From Clostridia bacterium (GTDB lineage: Bacteria; Bacillota; Clostridia; Oscillospirales; Acutalibacteraceae), in NCBI GenBank assembly GCA_017434855.1, contig JAFRUA010000076.1, positions 62,001-126,000 of the forward strand: a stretch of 64,000 bases of DNA, in the 5' to 3' direction. The notes beneath the pieces are model-generated. The model worked only from the letters and a program-made list of their open reading frames with translations, had not been told where the DNA came from and did no database searches. This document shows, in pieces, positions 33,681-42,241 of the stretch (positions are counted from its first letter, which is position 1; each line of letters opens with the position of its first letter). Both the position numbers and the translations under genes were made by a program.

Positions 33681-34115
33681 TTATTCACCGTAGGTATCGA
33701 TCAAATGGTCCATCGCCATCAGGTACCCGTCGAAGCCGTAGCCGGCAAAGCGCCGCTCGGCATACAGGCCGACATAGGAGATCTGACGGAACGTTTCGCG
33801 CGCGTCCACGTCGCTGATGTGGACCTCCACCGTCGGGATACCCACCGCCTTGAGTGCATCCAGAATCGCGATGCTGGTGTGGGTATAGGCGCCGGGGTTG
33901 ATGACGATGCCGTCCTCTGCCTGATACGCCGCCTGAATGCGGTCCACGATGGCGCCCTCGTGGTTGGACTGAAACAGCGCCACCTCGACGCCGCGGCTCT
34001 GCGCATGTTCACGGATGCGCGCGCACAGGTCGTCATAAGTGCTTTGCCCGTAAATGTGCGGCTCCCGGATGCCGAGCATGTTGAGGTTCGGCCCGTTGAT
34101 GACTAACAAACGCAT
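33681..34115 (-). CDS. aroQ: Type II 3-dehydroquinate dehydratase
   Basis: AroQ dehydrates 3-dehydroquinate to 3-dehydroshikimate, step 3 of the shikimate pathway. The 144-residue protein is a typical type II enzyme with INGPNLNMLG (carrying the catalytic-loop Asn and preceding the Arg/Tyr lid), QSNHEGAIVD, NPGAYTHTS and EVHISD. Its start overlaps the aroE/aroK stop by 13 bases. It is the last gene of the aromatic operon and ends just before a terminator. Confidence 0.97.
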   Translation of the reverse strand: MRLLVINGPNLNMLGIREPHIYGQSTYDDLCARIREHAQSRGVEVALFQSNHEGAIVDRIQAAYQAEDGIVINPGAYTHTSIAILDALKAVGIPTVEVHISDVDARETFRQISYVGLYAERRFAGYGFDGYLMAMDHLIDTYGE

Positions 34116-35326
34116 GAAATCACCCTTTCAACCGTTGTTTCTATGGAATCGTCCACATCAACAATGACGTCTGACGCGGCTTCATAGACGCCTTTTCGCT
34201 GTGAATACATCGCCTTCAGCGCCGCAGCGTCAACAGAAAGCGGACGCCCGTTCCGTGCAAGTTGTTCCAGCGGCCGCCGCAGCCAGACCACAAACCCGTT
34301 TTGCCGCAGGGCGTCGCGGTTTTCCGCACGCATCATGCAGCCGCCGCCGGTCGCGATCACCTGTCCCAGCTCTGCGCCAAGCTGCCGCGCCGCCGCCGTT
34401 TCTTTGTTGCGGAAAGCTGCCTCGCCGTCCTCGGCAAAAATGGCGGGAATGCTGCGCCCGTCCGTCGCTTCCACCAGCACGTCGGTGTCAACAGCCGGGC
34501 GGTCCAGACGCTTGGCAAGCGCCGCGGCAACGGTGGACTTTCCGCAGCCCGGCATGCCGATCAGGACGATGTTGCGCCGGCCCATCGTCACGGCGCGTTC
34601 GATCTCGCCGATCTTTGTCTCGTCAATTATCGTATCAAGAAAGCGTTCCGCCGACCGCAGCGCCTGCGCCGCCAGCATGGAAAGGCCGTTGGCATACGGA
34701 ATGCCCAGCGCCTCCGCCTGCAGGAGCAGTGCAGTTTTCAGCGGATTATAGATCAGGTCCAGCACGCATTCCAGCGACCGGAACGGCGTCAGGTCCAGCG
34801 GCGAAACGCCACACTTCGGGTACATCCCGACGGGCGTGGTATTGACCAGAATCTGCGCGTCCGCGTGGTCAAACACGTTATTATAATTCACGTTTCCGCT
34901 GCGGCTGACGACGATAACCTCACATGCACCGGCGGCTTTGGTGACCACCTGCACTGTGCGGCTGGCCCCGCCGCTGCCGAGGATCAGGACCTTTTTGTTT
35001 TTGAACTCGGCGCCCGCCTGCTTTGCCATGTAAGAAAAACCGAAGGCGTCGGTATTGTCGCCGAAGAGCGTGCCGTCTGCGCGGCGCACCACGGTATTGA
35101 CGCTGCCGATGGCTTTTGCCGTGTCGCTCAGTTCGTCGCAGGCGTGAAATGCGTGGACCTTATACGGGATCGTCACATTGAACGCACGGATGCTTTCATC
35201 CGCAAAGAATGCCGGCAGCTCCGCTTCTTCGCGTTCAAACAATTCGTACCTGTACGGCGCAAGGTACCCGTGGATCAGCGGCGACAGCGAGTGCGCCAGC
35301 TTGCGCCCCAAAAGACCGGTTCGCAT
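34103..35326 (-). CDS. aroE-aroK: Shikimate dehydrogenase-shikimate kinase fusion
   Basis: A 407-residue bifunctional protein for steps 4 and 5 of the shikimate pathway. Residues about 1-245 are AroE, with SLSPLIHG, NVTIPYKV and GDNTDAFGF, and the NADP loop LGSGGASRT. Residues about 248-407 are AroK, with the P-loop IGMPGCGKST and later FRNKE and ATGGG. The two domains are in one uninterrupted frame with only a short link. The start at 35326 is six bases from GGAGGA; the ATG at 35332 overlaps the ribosome-binding site and the pheA stop. Fusion would place both activities in one polypeptide. Confidence 0.96.
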   Translation of the reverse strand: MRTGLLGRKLAHSLSPLIHGYLAPYRYELFEREEAELPAFFADESIRAFNVTIPYKVHAFHACDELSDTAKAIGSVNTVVRRADGTLFGDNTDAFGFSYMAKQAGAEFKNKKVLILGSGGASRTVQVVTKAAGACEVIVVSRSGNVNYNNVFDHADAQILVNTTPVGMYPKCGVSPLDLTPFRSLECVLDLIYNPLKTALLLQAEALGIPYANGLSMLAAQALRSAERFLDTIIDETKIGEIERAVTMGRRNIVLIGMPGCGKSTVAAALAKRLDRPAVDTDVLVEATDGRSIPAIFAEDGEAAFRNKETAAARQLGAELGQVIATGGGCMMRAENRDALRQNGFVVWLRRPLEQLARNGRPLSVDAAALKAMYSQRKGVYEAASDVIVDVDDSIETTVERVISCVC

Positions 35327-35328
35327 CG

Positions 35329-36465
35329 TCATTCCTCCGTATAACTGCCAAGATAGGTGAACGCCTCACAGTCGGCCTCCAGCTCCGCGATCAGCGCTTT
35401 CAGCGCCGGGGAATACACGCTTTCTTCCACGTCAAAATAAAACATGAACTGAAAATCGGTGCCGGCAACCGGGCGGCTTTCCAGCTTGGTCAGGTTGAGG
35501 TCCAGCGCGGCAAAGCGCGCGATCATGTGATAGAGTGCGCCGGGGTGGTTGCCCAGCTTGAGCATGATGCTCGTCTTTTTCGCGCCGGGATAGATCTCCG
35601 GCGTCTTTGAAATGCAGATGAAGCGCGTATAGTTGTTTTGCATGTTCTGGATGCCGGTCTTTGCCGTCTGCAAGCCATAGAGCGGCGCACAGTCCGGCGA
35701 CCCGATGGCCGCAATGTCGGTGCGGTCGCTTTGCGCCACCAGCTTTGCGGCCTCTGCGGTGTTTTTGCAGATGTGCCATTTTGCGCCGAGCGATTCAATG
35801 AAGCTGCTGCACTGGCGCAGCGCCTGCTCATGCGAATAGACCTCGCGAATTTCAGACAGCTCTGTACCCGGGCGCACCAGCAGCGCGTGCGGAATGAACA
35901 GCCGCAGACTGTGGGTGATATAGAAATGATATTTTCCCATCAGGTCATAGACGGCGTTGACGGAACCGGCGGTGCTGTTTTCCACCGGCAGCACGCCGTA
36001 GCGGCAGTCGCCGCGCTCCACCGCCTTGAACACGTCCTCAAACTGTGAAAGATAGACGATCGTGGGGCGCTTGAACATTTTGTCGCAGGCATGCTGGGAA
36101 TATGCGCCCTCCACACCCTGGCAGGCAACCACGGCGCGGTCCGGCCGCATCTTCGGCGTATTTGCCGTGACGTCGTCAATCAGCCGGCAAAGCGCGCTGG
36201 GCGTGCCGATGCACTGCCGCTGATAGGAACGGCTCAGATCAAACAGCGACTGAAACAGCACGCCGGTATGGGTGCTGAATTGCGGTTCGGCCATTTCAGT
36301 GACCTGATTGAGAATCTCACGCTCGCGGGCGGAGTCAAACACCGGCAGATGGTGCGCCTGTTTGTACCGGGCGATCTTGCCGCAGATCTCCATGCGCTCC
36401 TGAAACAGCGACGCCATGGTCCGATTGATGTCGTCCAGTTGACGGCGATAGTCCTGAATATCCAT
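35329..36465 (-). CDS. pheA: Chorismate mutase-prephenate dehydratase
   Basis: A bifunctional P-protein of 378 residues that commits chorismate to phenylalanine. Residues about 1-85 are an AroQ-type chorismate mutase (DIQDYRRQLDDINRTMASLFQERM). About 105-285 are prephenate dehydratase, with GVEGAYSQHA and GVLPVENSTAGSV. About 295-375 form an ACT domain with GALY and ESRP, the motifs that bind phenylalanine in feedback-inhibited enzymes. The start at 36465 has AAAGGAG upstream. Feedback by Phe is therefore likely, on top of the leader-based control proposed for the operon. Confidence 0.96.
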   Translation of the reverse strand: MDIQDYRRQLDDINRTMASLFQERMEICGKIARYKQAHHLPVFDSAREREILNQVTEMAEPQFSTHTGVLFQSLFDLSRSYQRQCIGTPSALCRLIDDVTANTPKMRPDRAVVACQGVEGAYSQHACDKMFKRPTIVYLSQFEDVFKAVERGDCRYGVLPVENSTAGSVNAVYDLMGKYHFYITHSLRLFIPHALLVRPGTELSEIREVYSHEQALRQCSSFIESLGAKWHICKNTAEAAKLVAQSDRTDIAAIGSPDCAPLYGLQTAKTGIQNMQNNYTRFICISKTPEIYPGAKKTSIMLKLGNHPGALYHMIARFAALDLNLTKLESRPVAGTDFQFMFYFDVEESVYSPALKALIAELEADCEAFTYLGSYTEE

Positions 36466-36479
36466 AAAGGCTCCTTTGA

Positions 36480-37550
36480 TTACAAAAGATTCATCAGTGC
36501 AATGGCCGCCGCAGCCTCCACGCACGGCACGGCGCGCGGCACAATGCACGGGTCATGACGGCCTTCCACGGTCAGCACCGTGTTTTCACCGGTTTGCAGG
36601 TTCACGGTGCGCTGCGGCTGCCCGATGGAGGGCGTCGGCTTGAACGCCGCCGTGAACAGAATCGGCATGCCGCTGGTCAGGCCGCCCAGCACGCCGCCGT
36701 GGCGGTTGCTTTCGGTTCTGATTTCGCCGTCCTCAAAACAAAACGGGTCGTTGTTTTCGCTGCCGCGCAGATTCACGCAGTCAAACCCATTGCCGAATGC
36801 CACAGCCTTGACGCCGGGGATTGAAAACACCAGGTGACTGATCACGCTTTCCACGCTGTCAAAGATCGGGCCGCCCACGCCGCCCGGAACCCCGAGCACG
36901 GCGCATTCCACCACGCCGCCGACGGAATCCGCCTGCAGACGCGCCTGTTCAATCACGCGGCACATCTCTTCGCCCGCGCTGTCGTTTTGTACGGGGAACG
37001 CCTTTGCTTTGATTCCACAAAGTGTCTGCCGATCCAGCAAAATGCCGTCATACGGCATATCCTGCACAAAGCCGATGCGCCGGATGTGCGCACCGACTGT
37101 GACGCCCTTTGCTTCCAAAAGCTGCATGGCGAGCGCCCCGGCGAAGCAGAGCGGCGCCGTCATCCGGCCTGAAAAATTGCCGCCGCCGCGAATGTCGTGC
37201 GCTGCGCCGTACTTCAAAAAGGCGGCGTAGTCCGCATGCGACGGGCGCGGGCAGGCGCGCAGGGCGTCGTAATCTTTGGAATGCGCGTCACCGTTCAAGA
37301 TCAGCGCGCACACCGGGGCGCCGCAGGTCACGCCGTCCACCACGCCGCTGACGATCTGCGGCCGGTCAGATTCTTTGCGCTGCGTGGCAAAGGCCGCGTT
37401 TCCGGGCGCGCGCCGCTGCAAAAAGGCGGCGATCTGCGCTTCGTCCAGCCGGACGCCGGCCGGAACGCCGTCGATCACGACGCCGATGGCTTCGGAATGC
37501 GATTGACCAAACACGGTCACTTTGAATTTGTCACCAAAACTACAAGACAT
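36480..37550 (-). CDS. aroC: Chorismate synthase
   Basis: AroC converts 5-enolpyruvylshikimate-3-phosphate to chorismate using reduced FMN. The 356-residue protein starts with FGQSHSEAIGVVIDG and has the GGGNFSGRMTAPL form of the FMN/substrate loop, with a C-terminal AFKPTPSIG region. GGAGGACAGG precedes the ATG. It overlaps the end of aroA by 11 bases and is followed by pheA after 14 bases. Confidence 0.97.
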   Translation of the reverse strand: MSCSFGDKFKVTVFGQSHSEAIGVVIDGVPAGVRLDEAQIAAFLQRRAPGNAAFATQRKESDRPQIVSGVVDGVTCGAPVCALILNGDAHSKDYDALRACPRPSHADYAAFLKYGAAHDIRGGGNFSGRMTAPLCFAGALAMQLLEAKGVTVGAHIRRIGFVQDMPYDGILLDRQTLCGIKAKAFPVQNDSAGEEMCRVIEQARLQADSVGGVVECAVLGVPGGVGGPIFDSVESVISHLVFSIPGVKAVAFGNGFDCVNLRGSENNDPFCFEDGEIRTESNRHGGVLGGLTSGMPILFTAAFKPTPSIGQPQRTVNLQTGENTVLTVEGRHDPCIVPRAVPCVEAAAAIALMNLL

Positions 37551-38772
37551 GAACCTGTCCTCCGCATTTCTGATAGTCTGTAAAAAATGAAGGATACGAT
37601 TTATTGACGGCCTCTGCGCCGCAGATCGTCACCGGCCCGGCGCAGCGCTGCGCGGCCACGGCGGCGGCCATCACGATGCGGTGATCCCCCGCCCCGTCCA
37701 CGGTTCCGCCGGCAAGCGTGGGCCGCCCGTCGATCAGCAGCCCGTCGTCGGTTTCCTGCACCGTACCGCCCAGGGCGGTCAGCATGGCGGCGGTGGCGGC
37801 GATGCGGTCACTCTCTTTCAGCCGCAGCCGCGCCGCGCCAACGATGCGCGTGCGCCCTGTTGCTGCGGCGGCAAGGACCGCCAGCACGGGCACCAGGTCC
37901 GGAATGTCGGCGGCGTTGATCTCGCAGCCGTGCAGACCGCCGCAATCGGCACGCACTGCGCCATCCGCAGCGTCCACCGTTGCGCCGAAGGCGCGCAGGC
38001 AATCCAGCACGCGGCGGTCGCCCTGCACCGACGTCATGTCCAGCCCGCGTACCGCGACGCCGGCACACAGCCAGAACGCGGCGTTGGACCAGTCGCCCTC
38101 CACAATGAAGTTGCCATGGCGGTACCGCGCAGCCGGAATGTCAAAAGAATTTGCTTTTTCGGGAATCATCACGCCGAAGCGTGAGAGCGCCTGCATTGTC
38201 AAATCAACATATGGCCGCGACTCCAGCGAACCCTGCACGCGCAGCAGGCTTTCACCGCCGCACAGCGGCAGCGCCAGCAGCAGCCCCGTGATAAACTGGG
38301 AGCTGATATTTCCCGGCACCGTAAATACGCCGGGCCGCAGCTTTCCTGAAATGCGAAGCGGAACCCCGTCAGCGACCGCCACGCCATGGCTGCGCAGCGC
38401 GTCGAGCAAAGGCTGCATCGGGCGCTGTGGCAGCCGCCCGCGGCCCGTAAACGACGCTTTGATCCCAAGCGCCGCGGCGATCGGTACCAGAAAGCGCAGC
38501 GTTGACCCGCTTTCGCCGCAATCAAAGTCTGCCTCTTCAGGGTACTGCGCCGGGGGCGTCACGGTCAGGCAATCACCGTCCGCTGTGATCGTGGCGCCAA
38601 GGGCACAGAGGCAACGGAGCGTTGCGTGGATGTCTTCCGACGTCGCGTTCAGGCTCAGGACGCTCGGTCCGTCTGCCAGCGCGGCGCAGATCAGCATGCG
38701 GTGCGCGGCCGATTTTGACGCGATCGCATCAACGGTCCAGGACAGCGGCGCGTTCGTCAAAGTCACGGTCAT
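37540..38772 (-). CDS. aroA: 3-phosphoshikimate 1-carboxyvinyltransferase (EPSP synthase)
   Basis: AroA adds enolpyruvate from PEP to shikimate-3-phosphate. The 410-residue protein has SKSAAHRML at the N-terminus, CGESGSTLRFLVP and a later RLKESDRI, all standard. The ATG at 38772 overlaps the aroB stop by 4 bases, with AAGGAG about 11 bases upstream; longer in-frame starts lie inside aroB. The order aroB-aroA-aroC within the operon is common in Firmicutes. Confidence 0.97.
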   Translation of the reverse strand: MTVTLTNAPLSWTVDAIASKSAAHRMLICAALADGPSVLSLNATSEDIHATLRCLCALGATITADGDCLTVTPPAQYPEEADFDCGESGSTLRFLVPIAAALGIKASFTGRGRLPQRPMQPLLDALRSHGVAVADGVPLRISGKLRPGVFTVPGNISSQFITGLLLALPLCGGESLLRVQGSLESRPYVDLTMQALSRFGVMIPEKANSFDIPAARYRHGNFIVEGDWSNAAFWLCAGVAVRGLDMTSVQGDRRVLDCLRAFGATVDAADGAVRADCGGLHGCEINAADIPDLVPVLAVLAAAATGRTRIVGAARLRLKESDRIAATAAMLTALGGTVQETDDGLLIDGRPTLAGGTVDGAGDHRIVMAAAVAAQRCAGPVTICGAEAVNKSYPSFFTDYQKCGGQVHVL

Positions 38773-39815
38773 GCCGAAAGCAGCTCCTTCCATCTGGAAA
38801 TCGGCATGCGCTCGATCAAGCAGTCGCCGATCTTTGACGGAAGAACCAGCGCGATGCTGTTGCCGGCACATTTTTTATCGCCGGTGGTCAACGGAAAGAG
38901 CGCTTTGTTCTCATACGGACAAGCCGTTGGCAGCGCGTTCGCCTCCAACGCGGCGGCAATGCGCCCGGCGCAGGGCTCGTTTGCATAACCAAAGGCTTCC
39001 GCGATCCGCGCGATGCGGACCATGCCCATGGCGACCGCACGGCCGTGGCTGATTTGATAGTTGCTCTTTGTCTCAATGGCATGGGCCAGCGTGTGCCCGA
39101 AGTTGAGCAGCGCACGCTTGCCGGTGTCGAATTCATCTGCGGCAACCACGTCGCGCTTGATCTCAACGCAGCGTGTCACCACGTCCTCAAGATCATCTGG
39201 CGCCACGCCGTCTTTCACACGGTCAAACAGTGCGGCGTCCGCGATCACGCCGTATTTGACGACCTCTGCCATGCCGTCGGCAAAGTCCTCCGGCGCCAGG
39301 GTTTTGAGGTATCCGAGGTCGCAGAGAACCAGTGCCGGCTGGCGAAACACGCCGCACAGGTTTTTGCCGCCGTCCAGATTGACGGCTGTCTTGCCGCCGA
39401 CGGAAGAATCCACCATCGACAGCAGCGTGGTCGGCATCTGCACCAGCCCCATGCCGCGCATAAACAGTGCAGAGGCCAGGCCCGTCAGGTCGCCGGTCAC
39501 GCCGCCGCCGAGCGCAACCAGCACGTCCTTGCGCGTGAAGTGTTCCTGCGCAAGGAATTCCAGCAGTGACAGCAGCACGGCTGGATTTTTTGACCGCTCC
39601 CCGTGCGGAAAAATATAGTGCGCCGTGTCGATGCCGGCAGTTTTTGCCGCCGTTTCCAGCGCCGAAAGATGCAGCGGCGCCACGCGGTCTTCACTGACAA
39701 AGCAGACGCGGCCGCCGGGATAGAGCGTTTTCAGCCGCGCCGGCAGCAATGCGGACACACCGCCGCCGATGACGACGTCATAAGTATTTGATGCATGAAC
39801 AGTTACTGTTTTCAT
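38769..39815 (-). CDS. aroB: 3-dehydroquinate synthase
   Basis: AroB makes 3-dehydroquinate from DAHP with NAD and a divalent metal, step 2 of the shikimate pathway. The 348-residue protein shows GGGVTGDLTG, PTTLLSMVDSSVGGKTAVN and the metal-ligand NFGHTLAHAIE. AAGGGGAG precedes the ATG. It sits 9 bases after tyrA. DAHP synthase, the first enzyme of the pathway, is not encoded in this window. Confidence 0.97.
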   Translation of the reverse strand: MKTVTVHASNTYDVVIGGGVSALLPARLKTLYPGGRVCFVSEDRVAPLHLSALETAAKTAGIDTAHYIFPHGERSKNPAVLLSLLEFLAQEHFTRKDVLVALGGGVTGDLTGLASALFMRGMGLVQMPTTLLSMVDSSVGGKTAVNLDGGKNLCGVFRQPALVLCDLGYLKTLAPEDFADGMAEVVKYGVIADAALFDRVKDGVAPDDLEDVVTRCVEIKRDVVAADEFDTGKRALLNFGHTLAHAIETKSNYQISHGRAVAMGMVRIARIAEAFGYANEPCAGRIAAALEANALPTACPYENKALFPLTTGDKKCAGNSIALVLPSKIGDCLIERMPISRWKELLSA

Positions 39816-39824
39816 ATGCTCCCC

Positions 39825-40655
39825 TTATCCGTTGACTTTCTTGGTGGCGCGGCCCTCTTCCAGAAGCGCGGACAGCGCCGCGGCGTCATTTGCCTTGATG
39901 GCGGCGCTGTAGGCCTGCAGGTTTTCGATCAGGGTGTCGATCTCGTCCGCAAGGTAATCCGCGTTTTCCAGAAACAGCTCCGTCCACATCGGAACGTTGA
40001 GCTTTGCCACACGGGTCATATCCTTATAGCTGCCGGCGGAAAACCCGCGCTGTTTTTTGGCGCTGGGACTTTTGACATAGGCGTTCGACACCACATGCGC
40101 CAGTTGAGATGTGAAGGCGATCACGCGGTCGTGCTCCTGCGGGGTGGTCAGCGTCAGCTTTTCAAACCCGATGGCAGAAAACAGCGCGTTGAGCTTGTCA
40201 AGCAGCTTGATGTCATAGGTCCCGTCAGAGGCAAGGATCATGGATGCGCCCTTGAACAGCGTGGTCCGCGCATGGCTGTAGCCCCAGAACTGGGTGCCGG
40301 CCATCGGGTGCCCGCCGATGAAGATGAAGCCGCGTTCCTCTGCAATGGGCGTCACCGCGTCCCACACATAGCGCTTGACGCCGCAGCAGTCGATCACAAC
40401 GCAGTCCTCGCTGATGCAGTCCGCGTGCGCCTGAATATATGCCACCGTTGCCTGCGGATACAGGCAAAGAAACAGCACCTCACACCGGGGAAGCGATTCG
40501 TCCGTCAGCGGGCCGTCCATCTTTCCGGTCTCGGCCGCGTTTTCCATCGCCTGGGGCGCTTTGTCATACGCCAGCACCGTGTGATCTGTATTCTCTTTGA
40601 TCGCGCCGGCCAGCGACCCGCCGATCAAGCCCAATCCTACAACGCCGATTGTCAT
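39825..40655 (-). CDS. tyrA: Prephenate dehydrogenase
   Basis: TyrA oxidatively decarboxylates prephenate to 4-hydroxyphenylpyruvate on the way to tyrosine. The 276-residue protein begins TIGVVGLGLIGGSLA (NAD(P)-binding loop) and contains GGHPMAGTQFWGYSHA, the conserved substrate region. No ACT domain is present, so feedback must act elsewhere. The ATG at 40655 was preferred because GGAG lies about 10 bases away; an ATG at 40664 is only one base from it. It is the first structural gene of the aromatic operon, about 100 bases after the leader ORF. Confidence 0.94.
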   Translation of the reverse strand: MTIGVVGLGLIGGSLAGAIKENTDHTVLAYDKAPQAMENAAETGKMDGPLTDESLPRCEVLFLCLYPQATVAYIQAHADCISEDCVVIDCCGVKRYVWDAVTPIAEERGFIFIGGHPMAGTQFWGYSHARTTLFKGASMILASDGTYDIKLLDKLNALFSAIGFEKLTLTTPQEHDRVIAFTSQLAHVVSNAYVKSPSAKKQRGFSAGSYKDMTRVAKLNVPMWTELFLENADYLADEIDTLIENLQAYSAAIKANDAAALSALLEEGRATKKVNG

Positions 40656-40687
40656 GTTCCTCATTCTCCGTTTCCTGAATATATGAA

Positions 40688-40714
40688 ATCCGCAGCGGAA
40701 GCTTCCCTGCGGAT
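40688..40714 (-). promoter_or_regulatory. Attenuator-like hairpin between the leader ORF and tyrA
   Basis: ATCCGCAG and CTGCGGAT (40688-40695 and 40707-40714) pair perfectly around CGGAAGCTTCC, itself partly palindromic. On the transcript the CGCAG arm could instead pair with an upstream CTGCG near 40735, giving two mutually exclusive structures. The T run after the stem is weak (TTTCATAT), so it could act on transcription or on translation. Confidence 0.5.
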
Positions 40715-40752
40715 CATCACTCCTGTCTTTTCAGCGCAGCACACCCGCCCTA

Positions 40753-40812
40753 TTAACTTTTGTTAATAAAGCGAACGTAAAAGTATGCAGTTGCAAAACC
40801 GGTACTCAGCAT
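40753..40812 (-). CDS. Putative Phe/Tyr-rich leader peptide of the aromatic operon
   Basis: A 19-codon frame encodes MLSTGFATAYFYVRFINKS, with three Phe and two Tyr in ten consecutive residues (6-15) and no Trp. It starts about 25 bases after the predicted transcription start of the tyrA operon, and AAAAGGA lies about 11 bases before the ATG. An in-frame ATG at 40824 gives a 23-residue version. The stop codon lies inside a small hairpin (TATTAAC/GTTAATA, 40751-40768). The operon makes Phe and Tyr through PheA and TyrA, which matches the codon content. By analogy with pheL-type leaders, ribosome stalling at Phe/Tyr codons could choose between the downstream hairpins. This is an inference; no experimental case is known to me for this exact leader. 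Confidence 0.6.
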   Translation of the reverse strand: MLSTGFATAYFYVRFINKS

Positions 40813-40843
40813 GATGTGCGCCATCCTTTTGTGTGTTGTTTTT

Positions 40844-40872
40844 ATCTTATCACAATGCGCGGCGTTTGTCAA
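40844..40872 (-). promoter_or_regulatory. Sigma-A promoter of the aromatic amino-acid operon
   Basis: On the minus strand a perfect TTGACA (40872-40867), a 17-base spacer and TAAGAT (40849-40844) give a predicted start near 40837, just before the leader ORF. Confidence 0.85.
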
Positions 40873-40917
40873 GTCATATATTTTATTTTTTTAAAGTTTT
40901 AAACCGTGAAAGTAATT

Positions 40918-42162
40918 CTACTTTTGAACGCCGGGAAAATCGCCGTCCTCCGGCGCGTGCAGCTTCGGATGCCGCACGCCCAGCGTCGCGCCGCGGATCA
41001 GCGTTCCTTCGCCGAATTTGAAGCGAATCGCGTCCATGGCGGCGTCCACCCTTTGCTGTTTTTGATTTGCGGCGGGCCTGCCGCCAAACAGTGTCAACTG
41101 TTCTTCGCCGCGGTCGGTCAGCTCAGACAGCGCAACACCGATCAGCCGCAGCGGGGTTCCGGCCCAATGCGCACGCAAAAGCTGCCGCGTCGTCTGATAG
41201 ATTTCTTTCGTCACATCTGTCGGTACGTCCAGCTTGGTCTGGTGCGACTTACTTTGAAAGCGCGTGTCGCGCAGCACGATGGCAATATTGCGGGCACATT
41301 TTGCGTCGTCGCGCATTCTGGCCGCCGCAGCGTCAGACAGCGACAGCAGCAGTGCGTCCGCCGTTTCAAAATCGGTGACGTCGTCCTCCACCGTGATCGA
41401 ATGGCTGTAGCTTTTTGCCGCAGGCGACGCCGTCACCACCGGGGAAGGGTCGATTCCGTTGGCGTAAAAATGAAGCTGTTCGCTCATCTTTTTGCCCACC
41501 TGCGCGCGCAGCAGCGACAGATCGGCCCGCGCCAGATCGCCGACGGTACGGATGGAAAAGCGCTCCAGCTTTTCTGCCGTGGACCGCCCCAGAAACAGCA
41601 GGTCGCGCACCGGCAGCGGCCACAGCTTGGTTTCAACCTCTTCGCTGAACAGGGTGTGGACCTTGTCCGGCTTTTCAAAGTCGCTGGCCATCTTTGCCAG
41701 CAGCTTGTTGGACCCGACGCCGACATTGACCGTGAAGCCCAGCTCGTTTTTGATGCGGTCCTTCAGCTTGTATGCAGCGTCAAGGATGTTCGGATACAGC
41801 CGCTCCATGCCGCTCATATCAAGAAAGCATTCGTCGATGGAAAACGATTCGCGCAGCGGAGAAAAATCGTCGCAGATCGCCTTGAACGCCCGGGACGCCG
41901 CAGCATACAGCCGAAAGCTGGGCGGGGCGACCGCCAGACCCGGGCACTTGCGCAGCGCCAGACCGATCGGCTCGCCGGTCTGGATGCCGTATTTTTTGGC
42001 CGGAATGGACTTTGCCAGCACCACGCTGGTGCGCTTGCCGGGGCTGCCGCTGATGACGGCCGGCACGGTGCGCAGGTCGCTTTCCCCGTTTTTCAGGCGC
42101 TCCACGGACGTCCATGACAAAAATGCGCTGTTGACGTCAATATGAAAGATCACGCGCCGCAT
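40918..42162 (-). CDS. dinB: Y-family DNA polymerase IV
   Basis: DinB is an error-prone DNA polymerase that bypasses lesions. The 414-residue protein has the catalytic FHIDVNSAFLSW (first metal Asp) and SIDECFLDMSG (second carboxylate pair), the helix-hairpin-helix segment (about 185-235) and a little-finger domain. AAAGGAGGTG precedes the ATG. No SOS box was identified between it and the neighbouring genes. It appears to be a single gene upstream of the aromatic operon on the same strand. Confidence 0.93.
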   Translation of the reverse strand: MRRVIFHIDVNSAFLSWTSVERLKNGESDLRTVPAVISGSPGKRTSVVLAKSIPAKKYGIQTGEPIGLALRKCPGLAVAPPSFRLYAAASRAFKAICDDFSPLRESFSIDECFLDMSGMERLYPNILDAAYKLKDRIKNELGFTVNVGVGSNKLLAKMASDFEKPDKVHTLFSEEVETKLWPLPVRDLLFLGRSTAEKLERFSIRTVGDLARADLSLLRAQVGKKMSEQLHFYANGIDPSPVVTASPAAKSYSHSITVEDDVTDFETADALLLSLSDAAAARMRDDAKCARNIAIVLRDTRFQSKSHQTKLDVPTDVTKEIYQTTRQLLRAHWAGTPLRLIGVALSELTDRGEEQLTLFGGRPAANQKQQRVDAAMDAIRFKFGEGTLIRGATLGVRHPKLHAPEDGDFPGVQK

Positions 42163-42241
42163 GGGGCACCTCCTTTCAAAATACGGGAACGCCGGCGGTC
42201 AGATTCCACCGGCCGCCGTGCGCTATTCAGAGTGGTTCGTC

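Noticed and set aside
40665-40840. T-box riboswitch before tyrA
   Set aside because: The conserved T-box sequence (AGGGTGGNACCGCG-like) is absent; a peptide leader fits better.
42185-42225. Terminator between the beta-propeller gene and dinB
   Set aside because: Only about five paired bases are clear and the T run is short, so it was not listed.
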